Origin: Clostridiales bacterium
GTDB lineage: Bacteria; Actinomycetota; Coriobacteriia; Anaerosomatales; SLCP01
Assembly (NCBI GenBank): GCA_018333995.1
Contig: JAGXSG010000008.1
Location: 143,210 to 207,209 of the forward strand
DNA: 64,000 bases
Direction: 5' to 3'
Program-made: the position numbers and the translations under genes
In this document: in pieces, positions 51,601-60,581 of the stretch
Layout: each line of letters starts with the position of its first letter
Position numbering within the stretch: the first letter of the stretch is position 1
Notes under the pieces: generated by a model
Told to the model about the DNA's origin: nothing
What the model saw: the letters and a program-made list of their open reading frames with translations, nothing else
Database searches by the model: none

Positions 51601-53353
51601 ACAGGCGCACACGGATGACGCGCCGTACGACCGGACGGGCGAGGGCCCCATCGGTCTCTTCGGGCACCCGGTGCATGCGGCTGCTGCTGTGCTTCCGGCA
51701 TCTCTCGGCAGGCGTTACCTGCTTGCCTTCGACACCGATGAGCTGCCACAAGACACCTACGACGTGCTTGTGGTCGGTTCGGGTATCGCGGGACTCACGA
51801 CGGCGCTTTCGCTTAGTCCGGATCTGCGAGTAGGGCTTGTTACCAAGGCGCGTCTCGCTGAGACGGGCACGTGGTACGCGCAAGGAGGAATCGCTGGCGC
51901 GGTAGGGGAGGCCGATTCTGTCGAACTGCACGTCGCCGACACGCTCGTCGCGGGACAGGGAATCTGTGACGCCGGCGTCGTGAGCATGGTCGTGCGTGAG
52001 GCGGCTGAAGCGCTCGCCGGACTTGAGTCGTATGGTGTGCGATTTGACACCGAAGACGGCGGCGAAGTGGCGCTCGCGCGAGAGGGCGGACACACGCTGC
52101 CGAGGGTGCTCCACTCGGGAGACGCCACCGGTGCCGCGATACAGGGCGCGCTCATCGCGGCGGTGCTTGACGCATCGGACGTCGAGGTGCTTGAGGAGCA
52201 TTTTCTCGTTGATCTCCTGACGGCTGGTGACCGTTGCGTGGGAGTGCTCGCGCTCGATGATGTGTCCGGTCGCACGCGGGTGATGTGGGCCGACGCTGTG
52301 GTGCTCGCCACGGGCGGGTGCGGACAGGTGTATCGCGTGACGACCAACCCGGCGATCGCAACCGGGGACGGGGTCGCGGCCGCGTGGCGCGCTGGCGCCG
52401 AAATCACCGACATGGAGTTCGTGCAGTTCCATCCCACCGCGCTCGACTCCGACGCGCGGCCGCGGTCGCTGATCACCGAGGCGCTCCGCGGCGAGGGCGC
52501 TTACCTGCTCGACGGTGATGGACGGCGCTTCATGCTCGCCGCCCACCCGCTCGCCGAGCTCGCTCCTCGCGATGTCGTGACCCGGGAGATTGAGCGTGTA
52601 ATGGCTCGGTGCGCAAGTCCTGGTGTGTGGCTTGATGCGCGGCACCTCGGGGAGGAGCGGCTTCGGCAGCGCTTCCCGACGATCTGGGAGCGATGTGAGG
52701 GTGCCGGCCATGACCTTGCCCACGACCTCATCCCGGTCGCGCCGGCCGCTCACTACCTCATGGGCGGCGTCCGGGTCGACGAGGATGGGCGCACTACAGT
52801 GCCTGGGCTTTTCGCGGCAGGTGAGGTCACAGCCTCTGGTCTCCACGGCGCGAACCGGCTCGCATCCAACTCGCTGCTTGAAGGGGTCGTCTACGCCAGA
52901 AGGATCGCGCGAGCGCTCTCGGCGGAAGATGAGCCGGGCACTTTGCGTCCCGGCCGCGTCATTTCCGGAGAGGCCGAGAAGACCGCCGCGTTTGCGCTAG
53001 GTGTGGCGCGCGACACGATCCAGGAGACGATGGCTGCGTTCGCCGGGATGAATCGCTCGGCGGGCGGACTTGCCGAGGCCGCCGAAATCATAGCGGGATT
53101 GAGCCGCCTTCTCGATGTGTCGCTCCGCCGGACAGCGGAACTCGAGCTACAGAACATGGTCACTGTCGCAGCGCTCATCGTGCACGCGGCGCTTGCCCGG
53201 ACCGAGACGCGCGGCGCTCACGGCCGGACCGATCATCCGGCTCGCGACGATGAGCGGTGGCTCGGCCATCTCGTGTGGCGTCGCGGTGAGGCGTTGCGCT
53301 TCGAGCCGACTGCTTCGGGCGGGGCGGCGCCGCCGGGGCCGGGAGGAGGCTGA
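51593..53353 (+). CDS. nadB: L-aspartate oxidase
   Basis: This flavoprotein of about 586 residues has the FAD motif VVGSGIAGLTTAL, TWYAQGGIAGAV, LHSGDATGAAIQ, the HTLPR substrate site, FVQFHPTAL and the AAHYLMGGVRVDEDGRTTVPGL (in part) motif. It oxidises aspartate to iminoaspartate for NadA. The first 55 residues before the FAD motif are a longer N-terminus than usual. TTG 51593 (overlapping the nadA stop) is the best start because no ATG/GTG lies nearer, but the exact start is uncertain. The C-terminus is extended by a Gly/Pro-rich tail. Confidence 0.9.
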   Translation: MAEQAHTDDAPYDRTGEGPIGLFGHPVHAAAAVLPASLGRRYLLAFDTDELPQDTYDVLVVGSGIAGLTTALSLSPDLRVGLVTKARLAETGTWYAQGGIAGAVGEADSVELHVADTLVAGQGICDAGVVSMVVREAAEALAGLESYGVRFDTEDGGEVALAREGGHTLPRVLHSGDATGAAIQGALIAAVLDASDVEVLEEHFLVDLLTAGDRCVGVLALDDVSGRTRVMWADAVVLATGGCGQVYRVTTNPAIATGDGVAAAWRAGAEITDMEFVQFHPTALDSDARPRSLITEALRGEGAYLLDGDGRRFMLAAHPLAELAPRDVVTREIERVMARCASPGVWLDARHLGEERLRQRFPTIWERCEGAGHDLAHDLIPVAPAAHYLMGGVRVDEDGRTTVPGLFAAGEVTASGLHGANRLASNSLLEGVVYARRIARALSAEDEPGTLRPGRVISGEAEKTAAFALGVARDTIQETMAAFAGMNRSAGGLAEAAEIIAGLSRLLDVSLRRTAELELQNMVTVAALIVHAALARTETRGAHGRTDHPARDDERWLGHLVWRRGEALRFEPTASGGAAPPGPGGG

Positions 53354-54279
53354 TGACTCGCGCCGCGATGCCGCCTGCCGACGATCTGCTCGCTCGAGCG
53401 CTTGCCGAGGACTTTGGCGTGGTGCCGGAGGTGTTTCTCGGCGGCGGGGTGAGTGACGTCCTGGCGCGCGACGTGACCACGGCGGCGCTCGTAGGGCCGG
53501 ATGTCCGATACGCGGGCCGCCTGGTGTGCCGTGAGGCAGGGGTGGTGTGCGGTATCGGGTACGCCGCACGCGTATGGGAGTTGCTCGCCGCCGCGTCTGG
53601 CCGGCGCGCCCCGTCCGTCATCGCACTGGCCGAGGACGGCGAGCACGTCACGCCGGGTACGGCGGTCGCGCGCGTGGAGGGTTCCGCCGCGGTTGTATTG
53701 GGGGGCGAGCGGACCGCACTCAATGTGATCATGGTGCTTTCCGGCATCGCGACTGAAGCGGCTCGGTGGCAGAAGGCAGCGGGGAGTTGCGTGACTGTGC
53801 TAGACACGCGCAAGACGCTCCCGGGACTCAGGACCCTTTCCAAGTGGGCGGTAAAGATTGGCGGCGCCACCCCGCACCGTGCGGGGTTGTGGGACATGCT
53901 ACTCATCAAGGACAACCATCTCCGGCTCGCCGGCGGCGTTCCGGCTGCGGTACAGGCCGCGCACGGTGCGAACCCCGGCATGATAGTTGCGGTTGAAGCC
54001 GACACGGTTTCGCACGCGATTGAGGCGGCGAGGGCCGGGGCCGACATCGTAATACTCGACAACTTGGACGATCCGGCGCTGACGGCCGCGGTCGCGGCGG
54101 TGCGTCACGAGTCCTCACTGACCGGGAAGCGGGTGTTCACCGAGGCATCGGGAGGCGTTACACTCGGGCGGTTCGCACAGGTGGTGGCGACCGGTGTCGA
54201 CCGGGTATCGACGAGTGCGCTCGCGCTCGCGCGACCGCTCGATCTCGGGCTTGATGAAGATCCGCAAGGAGGAGTGTAG
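53353..54279 (+). CDS. nadC: Nicotinate-nucleotide pyrophosphorylase (quinolinate phosphoribosyltransferase)
   Basis: The 308-residue enzyme has LARALAEDFG, DVTTAALVG, TRKTLPGLRTLSKWAVKIGGATPHRAGLWDMLLIKDNHL (split), VEADTVSHAIEA and the C-terminal TEASGGVTLGRF. It closes the de novo NAD precursor route. ATG 53353 overlaps the nadB stop by one base. Confidence 0.94.
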   Translation: MTRAAMPPADDLLARALAEDFGVVPEVFLGGGVSDVLARDVTTAALVGPDVRYAGRLVCREAGVVCGIGYAARVWELLAAASGRRAPSVIALAEDGEHVTPGTAVARVEGSAAVVLGGERTALNVIMVLSGIATEAARWQKAAGSCVTVLDTRKTLPGLRTLSKWAVKIGGATPHRAGLWDMLLIKDNHLRLAGGVPAAVQAAHGANPGMIVAVEADTVSHAIEAARAGADIVILDNLDDPALTAAVAAVRHESSLTGKRVFTEASGGVTLGRFAQVVATGVDRVSTSALALARPLDLGLDEDPQGGV

Positions 54280-54280
54280 C

Positions 54281-54970
54281 GTGGCCCCGATAACCGGCAT
54301 CACGCTCGTCGACTGGGTTCTCGGATTCCTCGATACCGCCGGGTACCGGCTCGTCTTTGCCATCACGCTCGTCGAGAACATCTTCGTCGTGGGGTCGTTC
54401 ACGCCAGGTGAGACTGTCGTGATGGCGGCGGCGTTTCTGTCCACTCCCTCGTACGGCACGCTGTCGTGGCCGCTCGTGTGGATCTCCTCGGTCGCGGGCA
54501 CGGTTACAGGGTGCAACATCAGCTACTTTATTGGCAGGAAGGGAGGCCGTGAGGCGCTTTTGCGCTACGGCCACCGGTTTCACATCTCCGCGAAGCGCAT
54601 CGCTGAAGCCGAGGCGTACTTCGACCGGCACGGCTCGAAGACGGTGCTCATCGCGCGCTTTACCGCCGGATTCAAAAACTTCGTGCCGATGATCGCCGGC
54701 GCGTCGCGGATGAAGATCCTCTGGTTCGAGATATACACCGTGCTCGGCGCGGTACTCTACACCTCGCTCATGGTCGGGATCGGCTACTTCGTGGGCGAGA
54801 ACTTCAACGAGGCTCTCCGGATCGCGTCTCGGATCACCACCACAGGTTTTGTGCTGGCGGCGCTTGTCGTGATCGGAGCGGTGTTCGCATGGCGTCGGGC
54901 TCGCAAGCGCTGGGCGGCGGAGGCTGCCGAGGAAGACATGCGGGATGCGGCCTCGGACGACGTTCGGTGA
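54281..54970 (+). CDS. DedA-family membrane protein
   Basis: The 229-residue protein starts at GTG 54281, after AAGGAGGAG. It has the DedA marks VENIFVVGSFTPGETVVMAA, SSVAGTVTGCNISYFIGRKGGREALLRYG, FDRHGSKTVLIARFTAGFKNFVPMIAGASRM, and the pair of re-entrant helices, with about five membrane segments. DedA/VTT proteins act as lipid scramblases or flippases and support cell envelope homeostasis. It sits between nadC and birA with 4-bp overlap into birA. Confidence 0.9.
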   Translation: MAPITGITLVDWVLGFLDTAGYRLVFAITLVENIFVVGSFTPGETVVMAAAFLSTPSYGTLSWPLVWISSVAGTVTGCNISYFIGRKGGREALLRYGHRFHISAKRIAEAEAYFDRHGSKTVLIARFTAGFKNFVPMIAGASRMKILWFEIYTVLGAVLYTSLMVGIGYFVGENFNEALRIASRITTTGFVLAALVVIGAVFAWRRARKRWAAEAAEEDMRDAASDDVR

Positions 54971-55941
54971 GTCGGCGGGACGATGTGCTTGAGGCGCTGC
55001 GCGCAGCGGGAGGAACGGGCGTTTCTGGCACCGTGCTGGCGGCTGAGCTCGGCGTGAGTCGCATGGCGGTCTCGAAGCACGTGAGAACCCTGCGCGAGGC
55101 GGGATACGAGATCGTGTCGCGGCCCGGCGCTGGCTACGCGCTTGTCAACGTGGCGGACGCGCCTATACCCGCTGAGGTGGCGCGGCTCCTTTCCTCGGCG
55201 ATGTGGGTGAGGCTTGAGGGCGGAGGGCAGACCGTCTCGACGAACACCGACGCCGCCACGCTCGCGCGCTCGGGCGCACCGCACGGTACCGCGGTGCTCG
55301 CTGATCGGCAGACCGGAGGCAGGGGGCGTCTCGGCAGGAGGTGGGAGTCGCCCGCAGGCGGCGTGTACGTGTCGGCCGTGCTCCGTCCGCCGCTCGCTCC
55401 ATCAGCGCTCGGTGGGTTGTCGATCGCCGTTGCCGCCGGAATCGCTGGAGCGCTCCGCGAGCAGGGGATCGCGCCTGCCGTGAAGTGGCCCAACGACGTA
55501 CTGCTGGGTCAGGGCAAGCTCGCAGGAATTTTGCTCGAGATGGCTGCCGAGACGGACCGCACCGAGTGGGTGGTGGTCGGCGTGGGCCTGAACGTGAAGC
55601 GTCCAGCCGCGCCGTTGCCGGGTGCGGCGTACTTGGCCGACGAAGTGCCGGACTTTGGTCTCGCACGAGGTGCGGCGATCGTGCTCGACGGGATTGCCGC
55701 TGGGTATCAGATGCTCATCGAGGGAGGGATGGATGCCGTCGCGGCAGCGTTCGAGCCGCTCGACGTGTTGCGTGGCCGGGAGGTTCGGGTGAGTGATGTG
55801 TCCGGCGCCGAGCGCGCGCGCGGTATCGCCTCAGGCATCGATGGTGATGGACGCCTCCGAGTCGACTGCGGGTCTGGAGCTGTCGTGGCGCTCGCAGCCG
55901 GAGATGTCACACTCGGCGATGCCGGGCGCTTCAACACCTGA
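54967..55941 (+). CDS. birA: Bifunctional biotin-[acetyl-CoA-carboxylase] ligase/biotin operon repressor
   Basis: The 324-residue protein has an N-terminal HTH_11 domain (residues 3-60: VLEALRAAGGTGVSGTVLAA, ELGVSRMAVSKHVRTLREAG), then the catalytic BPL domain with the biotinyl-AMP loop DRQTGGRGRLGRRWESPAGGV (split), VKWPNDVLLGQGKLAGILLE and a C-terminal SH3-like end. The DNA-binding domain marks it as the repressor-type BirA. A matching operator lies 60-90 bp downstream, in front of bioY. GTG 54967 overlaps the DedA gene by 4 bp. Confidence 0.93.
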   Translation: MSRRDDVLEALRAAGGTGVSGTVLAAELGVSRMAVSKHVRTLREAGYEIVSRPGAGYALVNVADAPIPAEVARLLSSAMWVRLEGGGQTVSTNTDAATLARSGAPHGTAVLADRQTGGRGRLGRRWESPAGGVYVSAVLRPPLAPSALGGLSIAVAAGIAGALREQGIAPAVKWPNDVLLGQGKLAGILLEMAAETDRTEWVVVGVGLNVKRPAAPLPGAAYLADEVPDFGLARGAAIVLDGIAAGYQMLIEGGMDAVAAAFEPLDVLRGREVRVSDVSGAERARGIASGIDGDGRLRVDCGSGAVVALAAGDVTLGDAGRFNT

Positions 55942-56000
55942 TCGACGGGAGCGGGAGCTGGGAGCGGGATCCGGGGGGGTTGCGCCGAGCGTCCGGTATA

Positions 56001-56028
56001 GTAAACTTGCGCGAACTATCAGGTTTAC
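56001..56028 (+). promoter_or_regulatory. BirA-type operator before bioY
   Basis: GTAAAC (56001-56006) and GTTTAC (56023-56028) form an inverted repeat with a 16-bp spacer. This matches the core of the BirA operator known from proteobacteria (TGTAAACC..GGTTTACA). A TATAGT -10-like box (55997-56002) overlaps the left half-site, as expected for repression. It lies 21 bp before the bioY start, and the gene directly upstream encodes BirA. Confidence 0.7.
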
Positions 56029-56048
56029 AGACATTCGGAGGCCGCACG

Positions 56049-56663
56049 GTGCAGCAAGGTACAGAACCGCTTTCAGAAGCCGGAAGAACCGGCGCGACCG
56101 CCGCCTTGCCGGGACCGGCCGCAATACCCGGCCGCACGCGTGAGCTCGTGACTGCGGCGCTGCTTGCCGCGCTCCTCGCGGCGTCCGCGTGGGTCGCGAT
56201 TCCGCTCGGCGGAGGTGTTCCGCTCACGTTGCAGGTCTTCATCGTCGTGCTTGCCGGCCTCGTTCTCGGACCGAGAGCGGCGGGTATCGCGCTTGCGGTC
56301 TACCTCCTCTTAGGCGCCGCGGGGGTGCCCGTCTTCGCGGGCGCGCGGGGAGGTCTCGACGTGCTGTTCGGTCCGACCGGCGGCTACTTGTGGGGCTTCC
56401 TCGTCGCCGCCGTGCTGATCTCGTTCTTGCGGAGCGGACTCGCCCTAGCCGTGACGTCGCGCTTCGCTGAGGCGGTCGCGGTCGCGGTAGGCGTGATCGC
56501 GATCTATCTGCTCGGCTGGACGCAGCTCATGTTGGTTATGGCTCTGGATCCCGCTGCGGCGTTCGTGGCGGGGGTGCTTCCATTCATCGTGGCAGACGCT
56601 ATCAAGGGGGCCGTGGCCATCGGGGTCGCGGCCGCGCTTCGGCGAGCCAGAGTGGTCGTCTGA
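56049..56663 (+). CDS. bioY: Biotin transporter BioY
   Basis: The 204-residue protein is a BioY S-component: LVTAALLAALLAASAWVAIPLGG, VPLTLQVFIVVLAGLVLGPRAAG, GGLDVLFGPTGGYLWGFLVAA, and six helices. It takes up biotin, with or without an ECF module. GTG 56049 is chosen, giving an N-terminal 30-residue soluble tail; the frame is open further upstream through the operator. No bio synthesis genes are present, so the organism may rely on uptake. Confidence 0.92.
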   Translation: MQQGTEPLSEAGRTGATAALPGPAAIPGRTRELVTAALLAALLAASAWVAIPLGGGVPLTLQVFIVVLAGLVLGPRAAGIALAVYLLLGAAGVPVFAGARGGLDVLFGPTGGYLWGFLVAAVLISFLRSGLALAVTSRFAEAVAVAVGVIAIYLLGWTQLMLVMALDPAAAFVAGVLPFIVADAIKGAVAIGVAAALRRARVVV

Positions 56664-56786
56664 GCTGAAGCGGCGAGCGAGCGGCAGGCGTTGCATTGCC
56701 GGTTGCCGAAACACTAACCCTCCCGCATGTCAGTGTCTCGGTCTACTATGGACTCCGAGAAATGACTGACCTGCCGAGGGGACACG

Positions 56787-58040
56787 ATGGCGCCTACGCT
56801 CACGTTCGTCCACGCCGCCGACCTGCATCTTGACGCCCGCTTCGGCGGGGTCGACGCGAGCGACGCGCGCGTGCGGGACGCTCTTGTGGAGTCCACGTTT
56901 GATGCGTTTGAGGAGATATGCGACGTCTGTGTCGCAAGGGGCGCTGCGTTCCTCATCATCGCGGGGGACCTCTACAACACGGCCGAGCGGAGTGTGCGCG
57001 CCCAGACGCGGTTTCGCGCCGCGGCTGTGCGCCTCGCTGAGGCTCGCATCCACATCTTCGTAGCGGCCGGCAACCACGATCCGCTGTCCGGTGGCGGCCC
57101 GGCGATCGCAATGCCCTCCAACGTCACCATCTTTTCGGCCGACGAGGTGAGCCGAGAGTGTTTTCCGTCAGACGACGCCCCGCTTGCGGTTCTCTACGGG
57201 CGCAGCTACGCTCGCTCGGCTGAGACGCGCAACCTCGCTGCGGGGTTCTCGCGTGACTCGGCGGACCCCTTCGCTATCGGCGTGCTTCACGCCAACGTAG
57301 GCGGCCAACCCGGTTTCGAGCCGTACGCGCCGTGTTCGCTTGAGGACTTGCGAGCCGCGCGCATGGATTACTGGGCGCTCGGCCACATTCACAAGCGGAT
57401 GAGGCTTTCTGAGAATCCCCCCGTCGTCTACCCGGGCAGCCCGCAAGGGCTCAACCCCGGCGAGACGGGCGGACATGGGTGCGCGGTGGTGACCGTCGAA
57501 GGCGGCGGGGTCGAGATCGAGTTCGTCGAGACAGCGCGTGTCGTGTGGGAGCGTGTTTCGGTCGAGTGCGGTGACGTGGCGACCGCCGATGAGGTCATAG
57601 ACCGGCTCGATGCGGCGTGCGCTGGAGTGCGCGAGCGGGCGGGAGGCCGACCGGCGATCGCGCGGATCGACCTCGAGGGGCGTAGCGCGGTGCACGCGTT
57701 GTTGACCAAACCACGCGTGCTTGACGACATCATCGAGCAGGTCCGGGACACACATCTTGAGCGCGGCCCGTGGGTCTGGCTCGACCGAGTGCGCGACCTC
57801 ACCGCTCCCGCGATCGATCTCGAAGCGGTGCGCGAGGGAGCGGGGTTCGCCGCCGAACTGATCCGCGTGGCGGATGGCTACTTGGAGCCAGCGCGTGCCG
57901 ACGCGGTGCTCGCGGAGGCGCTCGCCCCTCTGCACCGGAGGCTCGATGGGATCGACCTCGATTTCGATTCTCGATCCATCGTTGAGCGCGCGCGCAATTT
58001 GTGTCTCGACCGCGTTGTTGTGCGAGAGGTGAACGAGTGA
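56787..58040 (+). CDS. YhaO-type metallophosphoesterase (SbcD-like nuclease)
   Basis: The 417-residue protein has the calcineurin-like phosphoesterase motifs in order: HAADLHLD, IIAGDLYN, AAGNHDPLS, VLHANVG and WALGHIHKR. A C-terminal domain of about 170 residues with Glu/Ala helices follows. It is the YhaO partner of the SMC-like ATPase encoded next, resembling SbcD/Mre11. Such pairs probably process DNA ends. ATG 56787; the stop overlaps the ATPase start. Confidence 0.88.
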   Translation: MAPTLTFVHAADLHLDARFGGVDASDARVRDALVESTFDAFEEICDVCVARGAAFLIIAGDLYNTAERSVRAQTRFRAAAVRLAEARIHIFVAAGNHDPLSGGGPAIAMPSNVTIFSADEVSRECFPSDDAPLAVLYGRSYARSAETRNLAAGFSRDSADPFAIGVLHANVGGQPGFEPYAPCSLEDLRAARMDYWALGHIHKRMRLSENPPVVYPGSPQGLNPGETGGHGCAVVTVEGGGVEIEFVETARVVWERVSVECGDVATADEVIDRLDAACAGVRERAGGRPAIARIDLEGRSAVHALLTKPRVLDDIIEQVRDTHLERGPWVWLDRVRDLTAPAIDLEAVREGAGFAAELIRVADGYLEPARADAVLAEALAPLHRRLDGIDLDFDSRSIVERARNLCLDRVVVREVNE

Positions 58041-60559
58041 TGTGGCTGGCACGTATCGACGCGGAACGCTACGGAGGAGTCGCCGGGACGGGACTGGGTC
58101 CGCTCGGACCGGGACTCAACGTCGTGCTCGGACCAAACGAGGCCGGCAAGAGCACGCTAACGGCGCTTGTGCGCCACGTGTTGTACGGCTTTCCTGACCG
58201 TAGGGCCACGGAACGCGCGTATCGCGTCGAAGGTGCTGGAAGGCACGGGAGATTAGTCTTTGCTGATGAAGCCGGAGAGTGGGTTGTCGAGCGTGTGGAA
58301 GGACCTGGCGGGGGTACCGTCACGGTGCGCACGGTGCGTGGTCCTGAGCGTCCCGAGTTGCACGCGGAGCTCATCCGCGGGGTGACGGCCGAGGCGTACC
58401 GAGTCGTGTTCGGGTTCGGGCTTGCGGACATGGCCGGCATTGTCGCGTCCTCCGATAGTGTCGTTTCGCGTCTCTACCAGGCCGGAGCCGGTCTCGCCGC
58501 GAGTCCCCAAGATGTCTGCGCACAACTTGCCGCCGAGGCGGAGCAGCTCTTCACTCCCCGGGGCCGAATCCCGGTAATCAACGCGGCGGCACTGGAAGCC
58601 GCGGAGCTGCACGAGAAGATCAGGGAGCTCGGCAGGTCCGCGGGCGAGCTCGAATCACAACGCGAGTCGCTTGCGACACTCGATGCGCGCGCCGCCGAGG
58701 CGCGGGAGGGGGTCCGGAAAGCGGAGCGTCGCCGGGATGAGTCTGCCGCGTGTTTGCGACAGGTTGAGTCGAGTGAGGAGCGCATCCGCGAGATATCGGC
58801 ATCGCTAGTCGAGCTACGCAGGGAGCTTGCGCTTGCTCGTGGCGCTGTTGAAAAGGCCGTCGTGGACACGCGGGTGATCGAGGCGGCACCGGTGATCGAA
58901 ACCTTAGCTGCTGAAGTCGTGGCCCACCGCGAGCGCCTTCCTCGTGTGGCCGCCGCTCGATCCCGCATAGACGCGCTCACCAGGGGAGTGGCCGATCGTT
59001 TGTCGGAAGCGGGACTCGATGAGGAGCGCGCGGCGCTCGTTCCCGTGGGCGCTGAAGATCGCGCGGCGGTCGACCATGCGCGTGACCGGCTGCTCCGGCT
59101 CGAGCTTCGCGCCGAGGAAGCCGTTCGCGCGCGGGACAAGGCCCGCGCTGCGGTGGAGGCGTTTCGGGCCGCGGAGTTGCGGGCCGGTTCGGGGCGGACC
59201 GTGACACCCGTGCCGGTGCACAGGCTCTCATGGGCGCTTCTTGCGCTCGGTGGCGCGGGGGTGGTGGCCGGGTGGCTGGGTGCGGTGTGGCCGCTTGCCG
59301 GGTTCGGGTTGCTGGTCGCGCTCGCGGGGTCAGCGCTCGTCCTTTATGGGCGGCGGACTGCGGAGCATGTCCCCGTCATCGCAGCCCACGCCGCCGAGGA
59401 GCACCGTCTCGACGTTGAGGCGCGCCGTACCGCTGCGGATGAAGAACGAGAGTCCAGCGCGCTTCAAGACGCGCGCGAGGAGTGGAGATCGTGGTGCGCG
59501 AAGCGTGGCCTCGGAGACGTCTTGACCCCTGCGGCGGTCGCGGCCGTGTTCGACGCTGTAGTCGAGGCCAACCGCCTTGCGGCGGATCGAGAGTGCTCGC
59601 GGCACGAGCTTGCCGGTGAGGAGGAGTTGCTTGACGCGTTCACCGCGCGCGTGAGGGATCTCGCGGCTGCGCTCAATGTCGATACAGCAAACCTGTCTTT
59701 CGTCACAGCGCCCGAAGTGGTCGCACGCACTGTCGAGCTGCTGGCCGATGCGAGAGAGCGGGAGCGTGTCGCGGCGGCGGCGGGGGAGGTTGTCGAGAAG
59801 GTGTCGCCTCGCATCGCCGCGCTTGAGACCGCTGAGCGCGATGAGACAGAGCGTGTCGTCGCTGCGCTCGCTGAGATCGGGATCGAAAGCGGCCGCCTGG
59901 AGACGGTGGCGTTCGTCGAGGAAGCGGCGCGCGACGCGACGGAGGCGAGGAAGCGTCTCGAGGAACTCGAACATGACCGCGCGCGCATCGCCGGGGCGAT
60001 CGAGGCTGCGGAAACCGAGACTCGGGCGGGAGCGCTCGGCCTAGAGCTGACCGGCGTGCGTGAGCGTATCGCCGCCAACGCTGAGCGCTACGCGGTGGTG
60101 AGAGTCGCGCTTGCGATGCTCGCTGAAGCGCGGGGTGTCTACGACCGGGAGCGTCAACCCGCCGTGGTTCAGGCGGCGGGAGGCGTTCTGGCGACCATGA
60201 CCGGCGGTCGCTACCGTTCACTGTCGATCCCGCTTGGGACCACGGGAGTCACTCTCTACGATGCCCAAAGCAGAGCCAAGGACATAGAGATCCTTTCGAC
60301 CGGTACTGCGGAACAACTCTACCTGGCGCTCAGGATAGCGCTCCTCGGCACTCTCGGTGAGATCGGCGCTGGATTGCCCGTGCTCATGGATGACGTATTT
60401 GTCAACTTCGACCCGCAGCGCAAGGCGGGCGCGGCGGCTGCGGTTGCCGAGTTCGCTCGCGAGCGGCAGGTAATCGTGTTCACGTGTCACCCCGAGACAC
60501 GCACTCTCCTCGCGGACGCTGATCCTGACCTCGCCACCTTCACGCTCGATCGGTGTTGA
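58040..60559 (+). CDS. YhaN-type SMC-like AAA ATPase
   Basis: The 839-residue protein has Walker A GPNEAGKS (31-38) at the N-terminus and an ABC-type Walker B near the C-terminus (LPVLMDDVFVNFDPQRK), separated by long coiled coils with a predicted membrane pair at about residues 395-435 (LSWALLALGGAGVVAGWLGA, LAGFGLLVALAGSALVLYG). YhaN proteins carry this pair. The AYRVVFGFGLADMAG segment is a further family mark. With YhaO it forms a nuclease-ATPase complex similar to Rad50-Mre11, possibly membrane-tethered. ATG 58040 (or GTG 58037). Confidence 0.88.
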   Translation: MWLARIDAERYGGVAGTGLGPLGPGLNVVLGPNEAGKSTLTALVRHVLYGFPDRRATERAYRVEGAGRHGRLVFADEAGEWVVERVEGPGGGTVTVRTVRGPERPELHAELIRGVTAEAYRVVFGFGLADMAGIVASSDSVVSRLYQAGAGLAASPQDVCAQLAAEAEQLFTPRGRIPVINAAALEAAELHEKIRELGRSAGELESQRESLATLDARAAEAREGVRKAERRRDESAACLRQVESSEERIREISASLVELRRELALARGAVEKAVVDTRVIEAAPVIETLAAEVVAHRERLPRVAAARSRIDALTRGVADRLSEAGLDEERAALVPVGAEDRAAVDHARDRLLRLELRAEEAVRARDKARAAVEAFRAAELRAGSGRTVTPVPVHRLSWALLALGGAGVVAGWLGAVWPLAGFGLLVALAGSALVLYGRRTAEHVPVIAAHAAEEHRLDVEARRTAADEERESSALQDAREEWRSWCAKRGLGDVLTPAAVAAVFDAVVEANRLAADRECSRHELAGEEELLDAFTARVRDLAAALNVDTANLSFVTAPEVVARTVELLADARERERVAAAAGEVVEKVSPRIAALETAERDETERVVAALAEIGIESGRLETVAFVEEAARDATEARKRLEELEHDRARIAGAIEAAETETRAGALGLELTGVRERIAANAERYAVVRVALAMLAEARGVYDRERQPAVVQAAGGVLATMTGGRYRSLSIPLGTTGVTLYDAQSRAKDIEILSTGTAEQLYLALRIALLGTLGEIGAGLPVLMDDVFVNFDPQRKAGAAAAVAEFARERQVIVFTCHPETRTLLADADPDLATFTLDRC

Positions 60560-60581
60560 GCGCAGGGCACGCGGACGACGC

